Of a stretch of DNA of 64,000 nt, positions 35,330-44,930 are shown one piece after another. A program made the position numbers and the translations under genes. Under the pieces are notes generated by a model. It was given only the letters and a program-made list of their open reading frames with translations. It had not been told where the DNA came from and searched no databases. The stretch is from Clostridium sporogenes. GTDB taxonomy: Bacteria; Bacillota; Clostridia; Clostridiales; Clostridiaceae. The stretch is from NCBI RefSeq assembly GCF_001020205.1, contig NZ_CP011663.1:1798001-1862000 (forward strand), read 5' to 3'. The first letter of the stretch is position 1; each line of letters opens with the position of its first letter.

Positions 35330-35516
35330 TAGTAGAGTATAAAAAATAGAGAAGAGATAGATAATAGAGTACAAGTAATACAGAAAAATAATAAAAATAA
35401 ACACCTAAAAATTTGATATACCAAAAAATTTCTTAGAATTCCGTTATTTAAAATTTAATCTCTTTTTTTCTTTGTATTCTATGATCTGTACTCTCACAAA
35501 AAGGGGGGTGGATTCC

Positions 35517-35696
35517 ATGTATGACCAATTAATAAAGCTTATAAGTGATGTGGGATTCCCTATAGCAGTTAGTTTATATCTTTTATTAAGAATAGAAAAA
35601 AAGCTTGATGAAATAACTAAAGCGTTAGCTACCCTTGACAAAACTATAACTTCTGTTATGAAACAACAAAAAGATGAGAAAGCTACTAAAAAGTAA
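35517..35696 (+). CDS. yvrJ: YvrJ-family small membrane protein
   Basis: 59 residues. The sequence ISDVGFPIAVSLYLLLRIEK is the YvrJ-family hallmark: one membrane helix with a central Phe-Pro, followed by a charged helical tail (KLDEITKALATLDKT). The ATG at 35517 has AAGGGGGGTG seven bases upstream; a longer frame from 35472 would bury this site. It lies 187 bases after a sigma-factor gene. YvrJ and the holin-like BhlA/UviB peptides are often encoded beside alternative sigma factors. Function is unknown. Confidence 0.8.
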   Translation: MYDQLIKLISDVGFPIAVSLYLLLRIEKKLDEITKALATLDKTITSVMKQQKDEKATKK

Positions 35697-35740
35697 GTAT
35701 TTGAATTTTTAGTTTGTTGATTATTAGAAATAAATAAATG

Positions 35741-35781
35741 AGAGGATGTTTGAAAATTAAATCTATTTTTGAACATCCTCT
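35741..35781. terminator. Terminator between yvrJ and the collagenase gene
   Basis: AGAGGATGTT pairs with AACATCCTCT and T/A runs flank it, so it can serve both convergent genes. Confidence 0.75.
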
Positions 35782-35819
35782 TATTTTAAACTTTAATTAG
35801 GATTTTTATTATTGAGAAA

Positions 35820-38800
35820 TTATTTTATTATTAATGAATAATTACCATTATTACCAGAGTATTTATACACATATAGATAATATTTACCAGGAGTTACATG
35901 ACAGTTACCTACTATTGTACTACCTAATTTTGATCCATAGGCAATATAATTATTTAAGTCTGATTCTTTATAAAGAGTCCAGGTTAATCCTAAATTATTT
36001 AAATTAGTTAGTTTTATATTTAAATCTTTAGTTTCTTTTATCTCAAATGAATAGATATCTCTAAGATCTTCACCATTTAGGCTACCTAATATAGGAGCAT
36101 TAAGTACAATTTTATTTGCAGACTCAAAAGAATCGTTGTTTTCTTTTTCGTGAATTTCATTTTTAAGAGGAACCTTATCAATATCACCATTTATAGTTAA
36201 TTTATAGTTGATCTTATTTGAAGAATTTTTATAAGCTAATATATAATATCGTCCAGGTTTAGGTACTTTAAAACTTCCCATAAGTTTATTACCTTCTTTT
36301 TTTGTAGGATATCCAATATAATTATTAGTATTATCACTACTGTAAGCAAGCCAATTGAATATGGTAGAATTATTATCAGTGTTTTCCATAACTATATCTA
36401 TAGTTCTAGCAGCTAAAGCATCAAAATAGTAAGTGTCACGATTATCCTTAGTATCTAAAGTAGCTAGTACAGTTTGATTTTTACCAACTCTATTAGCTTT
36501 ATCAAAAGAATCATTATCTTCTTTTTCTGATATAACTAGTTTATCTTTATTAGGGTTAGTATCCGTATCGTTGTCGTCTTGTGAAGATGATAATATAGCT
36601 CCTTCTATGCTAAATTTATAGTCTACTTTTTCTCCAAGGGTTTTATAAATTACTAAATAGTATTTACCAGGTTTATTTATTTTTACAGTATTAGAAAGTT
36701 GATTTCCTAGTTCTTTATTTGGAAAGGCCATGTAGTTTGATTTATCTTCGTCGCTAAATAAAAGCCAATTAAATTCACTTTTGTCATTATTAGTTTTTTC
36801 TACAGTTATAGTTATATCTGAAGGTTTAGTAACGGTGAAATAAAAAGTATCTTTATTGTCTGATGAACTAACAGATCCATTTACTAAATCCTTATAATAA
36901 ACTGGGTTAGCAGTTGTAAAATCATTGTTATCTTCTTTTTCTGATACTACATTTCCTTTAAGAACTTTATTTATAGTTATAGATGAAGCTTTTTCGGTTT
37001 TTAAACCTTTATCATCTGTAACTGTAAGTTTTACTATGTAAGTACCAGGATCTTTATAAATATGAAAAGAGTTTTTTTCAGAACTAGTAGTGTTATCCCC
37101 AAAATCCCAATTATATGAAACTATTTTACCATCATCTTTTGAACCTTCGCTAGAAAAATTAATTTTTTCATCTGTATTTGCTTCCTTAGGGAAATCTAAT
37201 TTAATTGTTGGTGCTTCATTAAAGTTTTTGTTGTGAGTTAATAATCCATGAAAAATTACATTATATTCTACTTGATTATGTGAGTTTACTTTAGGATTTG
37301 AGAAGTAAGCAGTAACTGTTTTATATCCGCCCCATCCTAATTTGTTTAGTTTTTCTAGAGATTCATTAACTTTATTATTCATATAATTCCAATTGTTAAT
37401 TTCACCTTTGTTGGAATCTAATGTGTAAGTTGATTTTAGAGTATAAGTATCAAAGTATTGAGAACTTTCTTTGGTTATTTGAGAATTTGTCAAATTCATA
37501 GTACTTTCAACATCTGATTTTATTTCGTTTAAGTCTTTGTTGTCATATTTTTTCATATAATCATCAGAAACTAATGGTATTGTATAATTATTATAATTGT
37601 CAACTAATTTTTGCATATGATCTTGATAGTTTTTGTTAACATTAGTATCTTTACTTGCATTTTCTATTAAGTTTTCATAACCTTTAACATCATTATTTTT
37701 CATAGTAGATACTAAATCGCTGAATAGTTTTTTGTTGTTATTATACATATAATCTGAGAAAGCATATCCATATTTATAGAATTCCCATCCATCATCATAT
37801 TTGGAATGTAATATCTTATCTGCACTAAATCTTTCTTTAGGTTTTTGAGAAAGTCCGCCAACCATTGATTTTCTTGGTAATACAGAAGTTCTAGTTGATC
37901 CTGCGAAAAATTCAGCAGAACCTTCTTCAAACCATGTGATTCTTCCGCTATTTCCTTTATAAAAATCACCTTGACCAAATAATCCTGGTATCAAATAACG
38001 TCCTTGTAAATAGTGAGTAAATTCATGACGGAAAAGTTCTTCTAGGCTATATATACTTTCTTCAGGAGTTCTTTCATAGGTAAAGAAAGTACCAATACCT
38101 TCAATATATATTCCACCATTGTCTACACTGTATCCATATAAAGTTCTATTTAGTTTATATTCTTTTGGACTATTGTATATTACCATAGTTAGAATATCAT
38201 CTGCATTACCTGTTTCTAGAGGATTATCATTACCTGTTATCCTATGAAATTGAGATTTTACTTCTTTAGATGCCCAATAAAGTCTTTGCACTTTTGATTC
38301 ATCTACTTTATCTCCAGTTTTTATAATCATTTTTCCATTATCAAAAGTATAAGTTTTAGGCAAATAATGTTTTTTACCATCTTCAAGTAATTTATCAATG
38401 TCTATAGCATTGCCCTTTGAATCCTTAGAATTAAAATCTTCCTTTATTCTTTCCACTGCAGTATAGAATTGTTCACTATAAGCAGGAAGTAATTTAAGGC
38501 AATTATCTATTACAGAATGTGGAATAGATGGATTACTGTGATACATAGATAACTTACTAGTATAATAAATACCGTTATTTATAATCCAACCATTGTTTTC
38601 TGTAACATCAGGTATATTTGCAAATTTAGATATTGCATTTATAAAAGAATCTATTTTACCAGTCCAAGGAGTGTTTTTGCCGTCTTGAATATGGTTGTCA
38701 TATGAATATTGAGAGATATCATAGTTTATCTCTTTCATAAAATTATATACAGCATCGCCCTTTAATTTATCTTTAGGATATGTATTCATTTCTCTGTAGT

Positions 38801-39473
38801 ATTGTTCTAGTATAGGTACTGTTTTATTAACTACTTCTGCGTTACAAGAAGCATTCCCTATAAGTTTACCTAAAGCATTTATTACTGTATCTTGACCTTT
38901 TTTACCTAATTTGAAATTTTTATTATTTTCTATAGCAAGCATTGCAGGGATGCATTTATCTTGAAAAGATCTATCATTTAAATATTTTAAAGAATCATTA
39001 TAAAATCCTAAATAAAATCCAGATCTTAGAATCTCAACTAATGTATCAATTCCTTTATCGTCAGTACTAGTATAAGTAGAAGCCTTTTCATATAGTCCAT
39101 CTATCAAAGCTTGTACACGTTCTCTGTTTGAATAAAAAGCATAACTATCATCGTTATACTGGAAAAGATCCGAAATATCATTCCATTTTATTTTAGATGT
39201 TAAATCTAAAATTTCTTTATTGCTTAGTTTGTTTAAGTCACTAAAGGAATACTTTGATGAATTAGTATTTTTAGCATTTAAACCTAAAGGTTCAGAATTA
39301 GTAGAAGGCATTCTTTCCAATTTATTGCTGCTATCTACTGATGTATTGATTTCATTAGACTTAATTTTAGTATTATTAATAGGGGCTGCTGCAGATACTT
39401 TAGCTAGATAGCTTGTACATATCATACAGCTAAGGGCTACTGAACATAGCACTTTAATAAATTTTTTCTTCAT
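35820..39473 (-). CDS. colA: Secreted clostridial collagenase, peptidase family M9
   Basis: 1217 residues. A signal peptide (1-29, cut after VSAAA) and short pro-region lead into the M9 activator domain (about 75-350) and the catalytic domain with HEFTH (His483, Glu484, His487) and the third zinc ligand Glu517 in FEEGSAEFFAGSTR. One PKD domain (about 785-865; SYNWDFGDNT) and three C-terminal collagen-binding/PPC-type domains follow, each starting with a KEDN(N/D)SF-like calcium motif. Compared with histolytica ColG (two binding domains) and ColH (one) it has three. It digests native collagen outside the cell. GTGAGGTG precedes the ATG. It is monocistronic. Confidence 0.95.
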   Translation of the reverse strand: MKKKFIKVLCSVALSCMICTSYLAKVSAAAPINNTKIKSNEINTSVDSSNKLERMPSTNSEPLGLNAKNTNSSKYSFSDLNKLSNKEILDLTSKIKWNDISDLFQYNDDSYAFYSNRERVQALIDGLYEKASTYTSTDDKGIDTLVEILRSGFYLGFYNDSLKYLNDRSFQDKCIPAMLAIENNKNFKLGKKGQDTVINALGKLIGNASCNAEVVNKTVPILEQYYREMNTYPKDKLKGDAVYNFMKEINYDISQYSYDNHIQDGKNTPWTGKIDSFINAISKFANIPDVTENNGWIINNGIYYTSKLSMYHSNPSIPHSVIDNCLKLLPAYSEQFYTAVERIKEDFNSKDSKGNAIDIDKLLEDGKKHYLPKTYTFDNGKMIIKTGDKVDESKVQRLYWASKEVKSQFHRITGNDNPLETGNADDILTMVIYNSPKEYKLNRTLYGYSVDNGGIYIEGIGTFFTYERTPEESIYSLEELFRHEFTHYLQGRYLIPGLFGQGDFYKGNSGRITWFEEGSAEFFAGSTRTSVLPRKSMVGGLSQKPKERFSADKILHSKYDDGWEFYKYGYAFSDYMYNNNKKLFSDLVSTMKNNDVKGYENLIENASKDTNVNKNYQDHMQKLVDNYNNYTIPLVSDDYMKKYDNKDLNEIKSDVESTMNLTNSQITKESSQYFDTYTLKSTYTLDSNKGEINNWNYMNNKVNESLEKLNKLGWGGYKTVTAYFSNPKVNSHNQVEYNVIFHGLLTHNKNFNEAPTIKLDFPKEANTDEKINFSSEGSKDDGKIVSYNWDFGDNTTSSEKNSFHIYKDPGTYIVKLTVTDDKGLKTEKASSITINKVLKGNVVSEKEDNNDFTTANPVYYKDLVNGSVSSSDNKDTFYFTVTKPSDITITVEKTNNDKSEFNWLLFSDEDKSNYMAFPNKELGNQLSNTVKINKPGKYYLVIYKTLGEKVDYKFSIEGAILSSSQDDNDTDTNPNKDKLVISEKEDNDSFDKANRVGKNQTVLATLDTKDNRDTYYFDALAARTIDIVMENTDNNSTIFNWLAYSSDNTNNYIGYPTKKEGNKLMGSFKVPKPGRYYILAYKNSSNKINYKLTINGDIDKVPLKNEIHEKENNDSFESANKIVLNAPILGSLNGEDLRDIYSFEIKETKDLNIKLTNLNNLGLTWTLYKESDLNNYIAYGSKLGSTIVGNCHVTPGKYYLYVYKYSGNNGNYSLIIK

Positions 39474-39762
39474 TTTTGCACCTCACATTATAAATATTAT
39501 ATTTGATTTCATGTTTAATTGAAATTTTAATTAAATTCATAATAAACATTAAATGAATATATTATATATTATACATATTTTTGTAATAAATTCAAATTAA
39601 TTTATGTAAGTACAAAATAATGGATAAATGAACTTTTAATATAATTTATTAAATTAGTTTTAATTTCTTATTCAATAATTTTATTGAAACATAAAAACTC
39701 TTTACAACTATAAATTTTTATTATATAATTACAGTTAAAATTTAGTAAGTTAAAATTTAATA

Positions 39763-39864
39763 CTTATCAAGAGCGGTGGAGGGACTGGCCCTATGAAGCC
39801 CAGCAACCTATATGAAAATATATAAGGTGCTAAATCCTGCAGCATAAGCTGAGAGATGAGGATG
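39763..39864 (+). promoter_or_regulatory. SAM-I (S-box) riboswitch
   Basis: The conserved core is complete: CTTATCAAGAGCGGTGGAGG, GGCCCTATGAAGCCCAGCAA, GGTGCTAAATCCTGCAGCA and AGCTGAGAGATGAGGA. P1 is formed by CTTATC and GATGAG. It turns off the downstream methionine genes when S-adenosylmethionine is plentiful. Confidence 0.96.
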
Positions 39865-39878
39865 TGTCTAGGAATTTT

Positions 39879-39913
39879 AAAACCTAAGGGAACTATCCTT
39901 TAGGTTTTTTATT
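39879..39913 (+). terminator. SAM riboswitch expression-platform terminator
   Basis: AAAACCTAA pairs with TTTAGGTTTT with GG/CC in the middle, followed by TTTTTTATTTTT. It is 65 bases before the metF start. Confidence 0.88.
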
Positions 39914-39976
39914 TTTAAAGTCTCTCAGAAATTAAATATTTGTAGTACATCATATAAAAATTAAGGGGGCTTTAAA

Positions 39977-40864
39977 ATGCATATAAAAGAATTGTTTAAT
40001 CAAAAAAATTTAGTTTTTTCTTTTGAAATTTTTCCACCAAAAGTTACATCATCTATAGAAACCATATATGAAACTTTAGAAGAATTAAAAGATTTAACAC
40101 CGGATTTTATAAGTGTAACTTATGGAGCTGGAGGAAGCTTAAAAGACAATAAGACCTGTGAGCTATCATCTCTTGTAAAAAACAAATATGGTATAGAAGC
40201 GTTAGCACATCTAACCTGTATAAATTCAACAAGGGAAGATATAGATTCAATAATAAATGAATTGAAAGAAAATAATATTGAAAATATATTAGCTTTAAGA
40301 GGAGATATTCTAAAGGGTAAAAATATTATTGGAGAATACAATTATGCCTTTGAACTTATAAGAAAAATAAAAGAAAACAATAATTTTGGAATAGCAGGGG
40401 CTTGTTATCCAGAAGGACATATTGAATGTGAAAGCCTAGAAAAGGATATAAAAGAATTAAAAAGAAAGGTAGATGCAGGAGCAGAACATTTAATATCTCA
40501 GTTGTTTTTTGATAATAATACATTCTATGAATTTTTAAATAGAACAGAGCAAAAGAACATAAAAGTTCCTATACAGGCAGGAATAATGCCTGTAGTTAAT
40601 AAAAAACAAATAGAGAGAATAGTTAAAATATCCGGTGCCACATTACCTAAAAAGTTTATAAAAATATTAGATAAATATGAGTATGATAAAGAGGCTATTA
40701 GGGATGCAGGAATAGCCTATGCAGTAGAACAGATAGTTGATTTAGTATCTAGTGGAGTAAAGGGTATACATTTATATACAATGAACAATCCTTATATAGC
40801 TAGGAAAATAACGGAGAGTACCAAGTCAATATTTAATTCTATAAACAAAGGCGTAGCAGTTTAA
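39977..40864 (+). CDS. metF: 5,10-methylenetetrahydrofolate reductase
   Basis: 295 residues of the MetF TIM-barrel family. Visible motifs are FSFEIFPPK at the N-terminus (with the conserved Glu), PDFISVTYGAGGS, HLTCI, NILALRGD, GIAGACYPEGH (substrate His region) and AEHLISQLFFDN. It reduces methylene-THF with FAD to methyl-THF, the methyl donor for methionine synthase encoded just downstream. AAGGGGG precedes the ATG. It is the first gene after the SAM riboswitch, so it is shut off by SAM together with the next two genes. Confidence 0.95.
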   Translation: MHIKELFNQKNLVFSFEIFPPKVTSSIETIYETLEELKDLTPDFISVTYGAGGSLKDNKTCELSSLVKNKYGIEALAHLTCINSTREDIDSIINELKENNIENILALRGDILKGKNIIGEYNYAFELIRKIKENNNFGIAGACYPEGHIECESLEKDIKELKRKVDAGAEHLISQLFFDNNTFYEFLNRTEQKNIKVPIQAGIMPVVNKKQIERIVKISGATLPKKFIKILDKYEYDKEAIRDAGIAYAVEQIVDLVSSGVKGIHLYTMNNPYIARKITESTKSIFNSINKGVAV

Positions 40865-40977
40865 AGTTTAATACTAATTAAATAATATATTGCTTAGAAG
40901 TAATTATTAAAAATTAGAAAGATTTAATTTAAAATATAAGAAGGTGTAGAGTATATCCTAAAAATCAAAGTTATATT

Positions 40978-41017
40978 AGTAATGAAATAAAAACTTTAGT
41001 AATGAAATAAAAACTTT
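40978..41017 (+). repeat. 20-bp tandem duplication
   Basis: AGTAATGAAATAAAAACTTT occurs twice in succession (40978-40997, 40998-41017) in the leader between metF and the next gene. Confidence 0.85.
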
Positions 41018-41051
41018 TGAAACAAGATTTTAATAGATAGGGTGAATAAAA

Positions 41052-41732
41052 ATGGACAATAATAATTTAAATATAGATAAAGATCAGGTTTTAAGATACT
41101 TAGGATATAGAGGACAGGAAATTTCTAATGAAATAGATGCTCTTATAGAGGAGTGTATAAAAGAAATAAAAACCTTAGCTAATTTAAGAGCTACTTATAA
41201 ATACTCTAGTGTTCATATAAAAAATCAGGTTAGCTTAATGGAGATTGGTTTAAACCTAAAGGGAAAGGATATTATCAATCATTTAGAAAAATCCAATAAA
41301 TGTTGTGTAATGGCTGCAACCTTAGGAAGTGAAGTTGATAGAAAAATATTATATTATGAAAAGATTAATATGACTAAAGCAATAATTTTAGATGCCTGTG
41401 CCACAACTGCTATAGAAGAATATTGTGATTTTATAGAAAATGAAGTAAAAAAAGAAGCAGAAAAAGATAAGCTAAATATAAATTGGAGATATAGTCCAGG
41501 GTATGGCGATTTGGATATATCTATACAAAGAGATTTATTAAAATCCTTAGATGCTGAAAAAATTATTGGATTAACAGTTTCATCCCATAATATATTAATA
41601 CCTAGAAAATCTGTAACTGCCATTATAGGCATAATTCCAAAAGAAGTTATAGTAAAGAAAAAATCCTGTAATCAGTGTAATAAATTTGATAGTTGTAAAT
41701 TTAGAAAGATAGGTGAGATATGTGAATATTAA
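41052..41732 (+). CDS. Stand-alone methionine synthase reactivation domain protein
   Basis: 226 residues corresponding to the C-terminal SAM-binding activation domain of MetH, encoded separately. The central MAATLGSEVDRKI, ACATTAIEEYCD and the signature WRYSPGYGDLDIS (RxSPGY motif) identify it. The end carries four cysteines (CNQCNKFDSCKF). In the full-length enzyme this domain restores oxidised cobalamin with SAM and a reductant; here it must act in trans on the truncated MetH encoded next. The genes overlap by 11 bases, so they are made together. Confidence 0.9.
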   Translation: MDNNNLNIDKDQVLRYLGYRGQEISNEIDALIEECIKEIKTLANLRATYKYSSVHIKNQVSLMEIGLNLKGKDIINHLEKSNKCCVMAATLGSEVDRKILYYEKINMTKAIILDACATTAIEEYCDFIENEVKKEAEKDKLNINWRYSPGYGDLDISIQRDLLKSLDAEKIIGLTVSSHNILIPRKSVTAIIGIIPKEVIVKKKSCNQCNKFDSCKFRKIGEICEY

Positions 41733-44100
41733 AGATTATATAAAAGAAAATATAATAGTATTTGATGGTGCCATGGGAACAATGCTTCAAAAATTAGGAC
41801 TAAAGATTTCAGATTTGCCAGAGGAGTTAAATGTATTAGAATCTGAAAAAATAATAAACATACATAGAAAATATGTAGATGCAGGGGCAAAAGTTATAAC
41901 AACAAATACCTTTGGAGCAAATGAAATAAAGCTTAAGCAAAGTGAGTTTTCTGTGGAACGTATTATAGACAAAGCTATAGATAATGTGAAAAAAGCAAGG
42001 GGAAATAAGGAAATATTTATAGCGCTAGATATAGGTCCAATAGGACAGCTTTTAGAACCTATGGGAACATTAAAATTTGAAGAAGCCTATGAAATCTTCA
42101 AAGGACAGGTTATACAAGGAGAAAAAAGTGGAGCAGATATAATTTTGATAGAAACAATGACGGATCTTTATGAAGCTAAAGCGGCTATTTTGGCGGCAAA
42201 AGAAAATACCAATCTTCCTGTATTTTGCACTATGACCTTTGAAAAAAATAAGAGAACTTTTACAGGCTGTACCCCAGTGTCTATGGTTATCACTTTAGAG
42301 GGATTAGGGGTAGACGCTTTAGGTGTAAATTGTTCACTAGGACCAAATGAATTAGAAGACATTGTAGATGAAATAATAAAATATTCAAGTGTACCTATAA
42401 TGGTACAGCCAAATGCAGGGCTTCCAACAGTTAAAGATGGTAAAACTATTTATAATATTAAACCTAAAGAATTTGCAGCTTTTCAAAGGAGTATTGTAGA
42501 GAAGGGAGTAAGAATAGTAGGAGGCTGTTGCGGAACTACAGATGAATTTATAAGAGAAATTGTATATAGTCTAAAGGATGTACAAGTAAAAAAGTTAAAA
42601 GAAAAGAATATTTGTGGAGTATGTTCTTCTACAAAGGCAGTTTTAATAGATGGAGTTAAGATAATAGGAGAAAGAATTAACCCAACGGGTAAAAAATTAT
42701 TCAAAGAAGCTCTTAGAAACAATGATATAGACTATATATTAAAAGAAGCAATAGGTCAGGTGGAGTCTGGAGCAGATATATTAGATGTAAATGTGGGACT
42801 TCCAGAAATAGATGAAGAAGAAACCATGAAAAAAGTTATAAAAGAGATTCAATCTATAATTGATGCACCTCTTCAAATAGATTCTAATAATCCTAAAGTT
42901 ATAGAAAAGGCATTGAGAGTATATAATGGAAAGGCTATAGTTAATTCTGTAAATGGAGAAGATAAAGTATTAGATAATTTATTACCATTAATAAAAAAAT
43001 ATGGAGCGGCTGTTGTTGCACTAACTTTAGATGATAAGGGTATACCTAAAAAAGCTGAAGAAAGGCTAAAAATAGCTGAGAAAATAGTTAATAAAGCTTT
43101 AGATTATGGTATGAAAAGAGAAGATATATTTATTGATTGTTTGGTTTTAACTGCATCAGCACAACAAGAAGATGTTAGAGAAACTCTTAAAGCAGTAACT
43201 TTAGTTAAAGAAAAATTGAAGGTGAAAACAATATTAGGGGTATCTAATATATCCTTTGGATTACCTAATAGAGAACTTATAAACAAAACCTTTTTAGCTA
43301 TGAGCCTTCAATCGGGATTAGATTTACCTATATTAAATCCTAACAATAAAGAAATGATAAATATTATAAATGCTTTTAAGGTTTTAAATAATCAGGATAT
43401 AGGAGCTGCAAATTATATAGAGATGTATGCAAATGAAACTTCAAATAGCAAGGAAGTAAAAACACAGAAAAGCAATTTAAATTTAAAGGAAATAGTTATA
43501 AAGGGAATAAAAGAAGAGGCATATAGTAAGACAAAGGAACTTCTTAAAGATAGAGCTGAACTTTCAATAATAAATGAAGAGCTAATTCCTGCCCTAGATG
43601 AAGTTGGAGAGAAATATGAGAAAGGCATAATATTTTTACCACAGCTAATTCAATCAGCGGAAACAGTTAAAAAAGCTTTTGCAGCTATAAAGGAAAAACT
43701 TAGAGAGGATAATTCACCAAAAATAAATAAAGGAAAAATATTAATGGCCACTGTTAAAGGTGATATTCATGATATAGGGAAGAATATAGTGAAGGTTATA
43801 CTAGAAAACTATGGATTTGATATTATAGATTTGGGAAAAGATGTTGAAGTAGAGAGAATAGTAGAAGAAGTGAAGAAAAATAATATAAAGTTAGTAGGAT
43901 TAAGTGCTTTAATGACTACTACAGTAAATAGTATGAAAGATACCATAAAGGCTTTAAAAGACAGTGGAATAGATTGTAAAACTTTTGTTGGTGGAGCAGT
44001 GCTTAATGAAGAATATGCAGAAATGATAAATGCAGATTTTTATGCTAAAGATGCAAAGGAAGCAGTAGATATAGCCAAAAGATTTTTCGGAGGATTTTAA
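41722..44100 (+). CDS. metH: Cobalamin-dependent methionine synthase lacking the activation domain
   Basis: 792 residues from the GTG at 41722 (AGGTGA five bases upstream, inside the previous gene). Domains: homocysteine-binding barrel (1-290; FDGAMGTMLQ, GVNCSLGP and zinc ligands GGCCGT), pterin-binding barrel (about 310-580; GERINPTGKK, VNVGLPEIDE), the cobalamin cap (580-660) and B12-binding domain with the cofactor-ligating His683 in GDIHDIGKN. The SAM-activation domain present in E. coli MetH (1227 residues) is absent and encoded by the preceding gene. It transfers methyl from methyl-THF to homocysteine. Confidence 0.94.
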   Translation: MNIKDYIKENIIVFDGAMGTMLQKLGLKISDLPEELNVLESEKIINIHRKYVDAGAKVITTNTFGANEIKLKQSEFSVERIIDKAIDNVKKARGNKEIFIALDIGPIGQLLEPMGTLKFEEAYEIFKGQVIQGEKSGADIILIETMTDLYEAKAAILAAKENTNLPVFCTMTFEKNKRTFTGCTPVSMVITLEGLGVDALGVNCSLGPNELEDIVDEIIKYSSVPIMVQPNAGLPTVKDGKTIYNIKPKEFAAFQRSIVEKGVRIVGGCCGTTDEFIREIVYSLKDVQVKKLKEKNICGVCSSTKAVLIDGVKIIGERINPTGKKLFKEALRNNDIDYILKEAIGQVESGADILDVNVGLPEIDEEETMKKVIKEIQSIIDAPLQIDSNNPKVIEKALRVYNGKAIVNSVNGEDKVLDNLLPLIKKYGAAVVALTLDDKGIPKKAEERLKIAEKIVNKALDYGMKREDIFIDCLVLTASAQQEDVRETLKAVTLVKEKLKVKTILGVSNISFGLPNRELINKTFLAMSLQSGLDLPILNPNNKEMINIINAFKVLNNQDIGAANYIEMYANETSNSKEVKTQKSNLNLKEIVIKGIKEEAYSKTKELLKDRAELSIINEELIPALDEVGEKYEKGIIFLPQLIQSAETVKKAFAAIKEKLREDNSPKINKGKILMATVKGDIHDIGKNIVKVILENYGFDIIDLGKDVEVERIVEEVKKNNIKLVGLSALMTTTVNSMKDTIKALKDSGIDCKTFVGGAVLNEEYAEMINADFYAKDAKEAVDIAKRFFGGF

Positions 44101-44106
44101 ACATAT

Positions 44107-44139
44107 AAAAACACTTACCTTTATACCGGTAAGTGTTTT
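44107..44139 (+). terminator. Intrinsic terminator of the methionine operon
   Basis: AAAACACTTACC pairs perfectly with GGTAAGTGTTTT around an eight-base loop; a T-rich tail follows. Confidence 0.85.
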
Positions 44140-44197
44140 GTAGTCTTGTATTAATTAATTTTTATAAATAATAGAGTCTGTTAAGAATTTTATTAAA

Positions 44198-44614
44198 TTA
44201 TTTCTCGTGTGCTCCAAAGTCAGTTATTATAAGAGTAGCCCAGCCGTTATCTTCATTTTGCACCCAATTAAATTCAATATCAAGTTCTTTAAGCCATGCA
44301 TTTAATCCAACGCTTTGTTTTGTAGGATTGGGCGATTGTCTTCCAAACTTTTCTTTAATATTTTCAAGTAATTGCTTTTGATCTTCTTCATTTAGTTCTT
44401 TGTCCAAAAGTTCTCTTATAATTGCACGACAATCATAATATGATTTTGTATCTTCACTATAAAGTTCATCAGCTAATTCTTGTCTTTTCTTATTTAAAGT
44501 ATTTCTAACCTCATTAATTTCATCTATGTTTGATAGGTATTTTGAGGCAATTTTAAGTGATTCTATTTCTCTATCCATTTTTTTAATTAATTTTTCTACT
44601 TTAGCATATCTCAT
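44198..44614 (-). CDS. Small coiled-coil protein of unknown function
   Basis: 138 residues, highly charged and mostly helical: a heptad-like N-terminal segment (KLIKKMDREIESLKIASKYL) is followed by further helices and a short C-terminal part (LKELDIEFNWVQNEDNGW, then LIITDFGA) that looks like a beta hairpin. No signal peptide, no membrane helix, no recognised family. It is monocistronic, facing the methionine operon. A purine run on the minus strand precedes the ATG. Confidence 0.6.
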   Translation of the reverse strand: MRYAKVEKLIKKMDREIESLKIASKYLSNIDEINEVRNTLNKKRQELADELYSEDTKSYYDCRAIIRELLDKELNEEDQKQLLENIKEKFGRQSPNPTKQSVGLNAWLKELDIEFNWVQNEDNGWATLIITDFGAHEK

Positions 44615-44763
44615 TATTTTTTTCTCTTTTCTTATTTATTTTATTTCAACTTATTTAGTATAACATACAATTAAACTTAATGACATATTTTATTATATCC
44701 ATCTAAAACAATCTTATAATAGTAGATTATTTTGTTAGTTTTAACTTATTTGATTTTAAATGA

Positions 44764-44871
44764 ATAGTTATTGATGGTATTCATTTTACTATAAATCCAA
44801 CAGAAATTGATGAAATAAATTTACATATTATAAAAAAATTATCTGAAAAATATATTGAGTTAAGTACTTAG
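44764..44871 (+). pseudogene. Start-less coding-like fragment
   Basis: A 35-codon frame bounded by TGA and TAG reads IVIDGIHFTINPTEIDEINL and then an amphipathic helix. It has no start codon or ribosome site. It may be debris of a lost gene in the 315-base gap between two minus-strand genes, which otherwise shows nothing. Confidence 0.2.
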
Positions 44872-44930
44872 ATAGGACTTAAAATCCAAAATTTATAAAG
44901 TCGATAGAAAAAAGTATGGAAATAAAGAAT

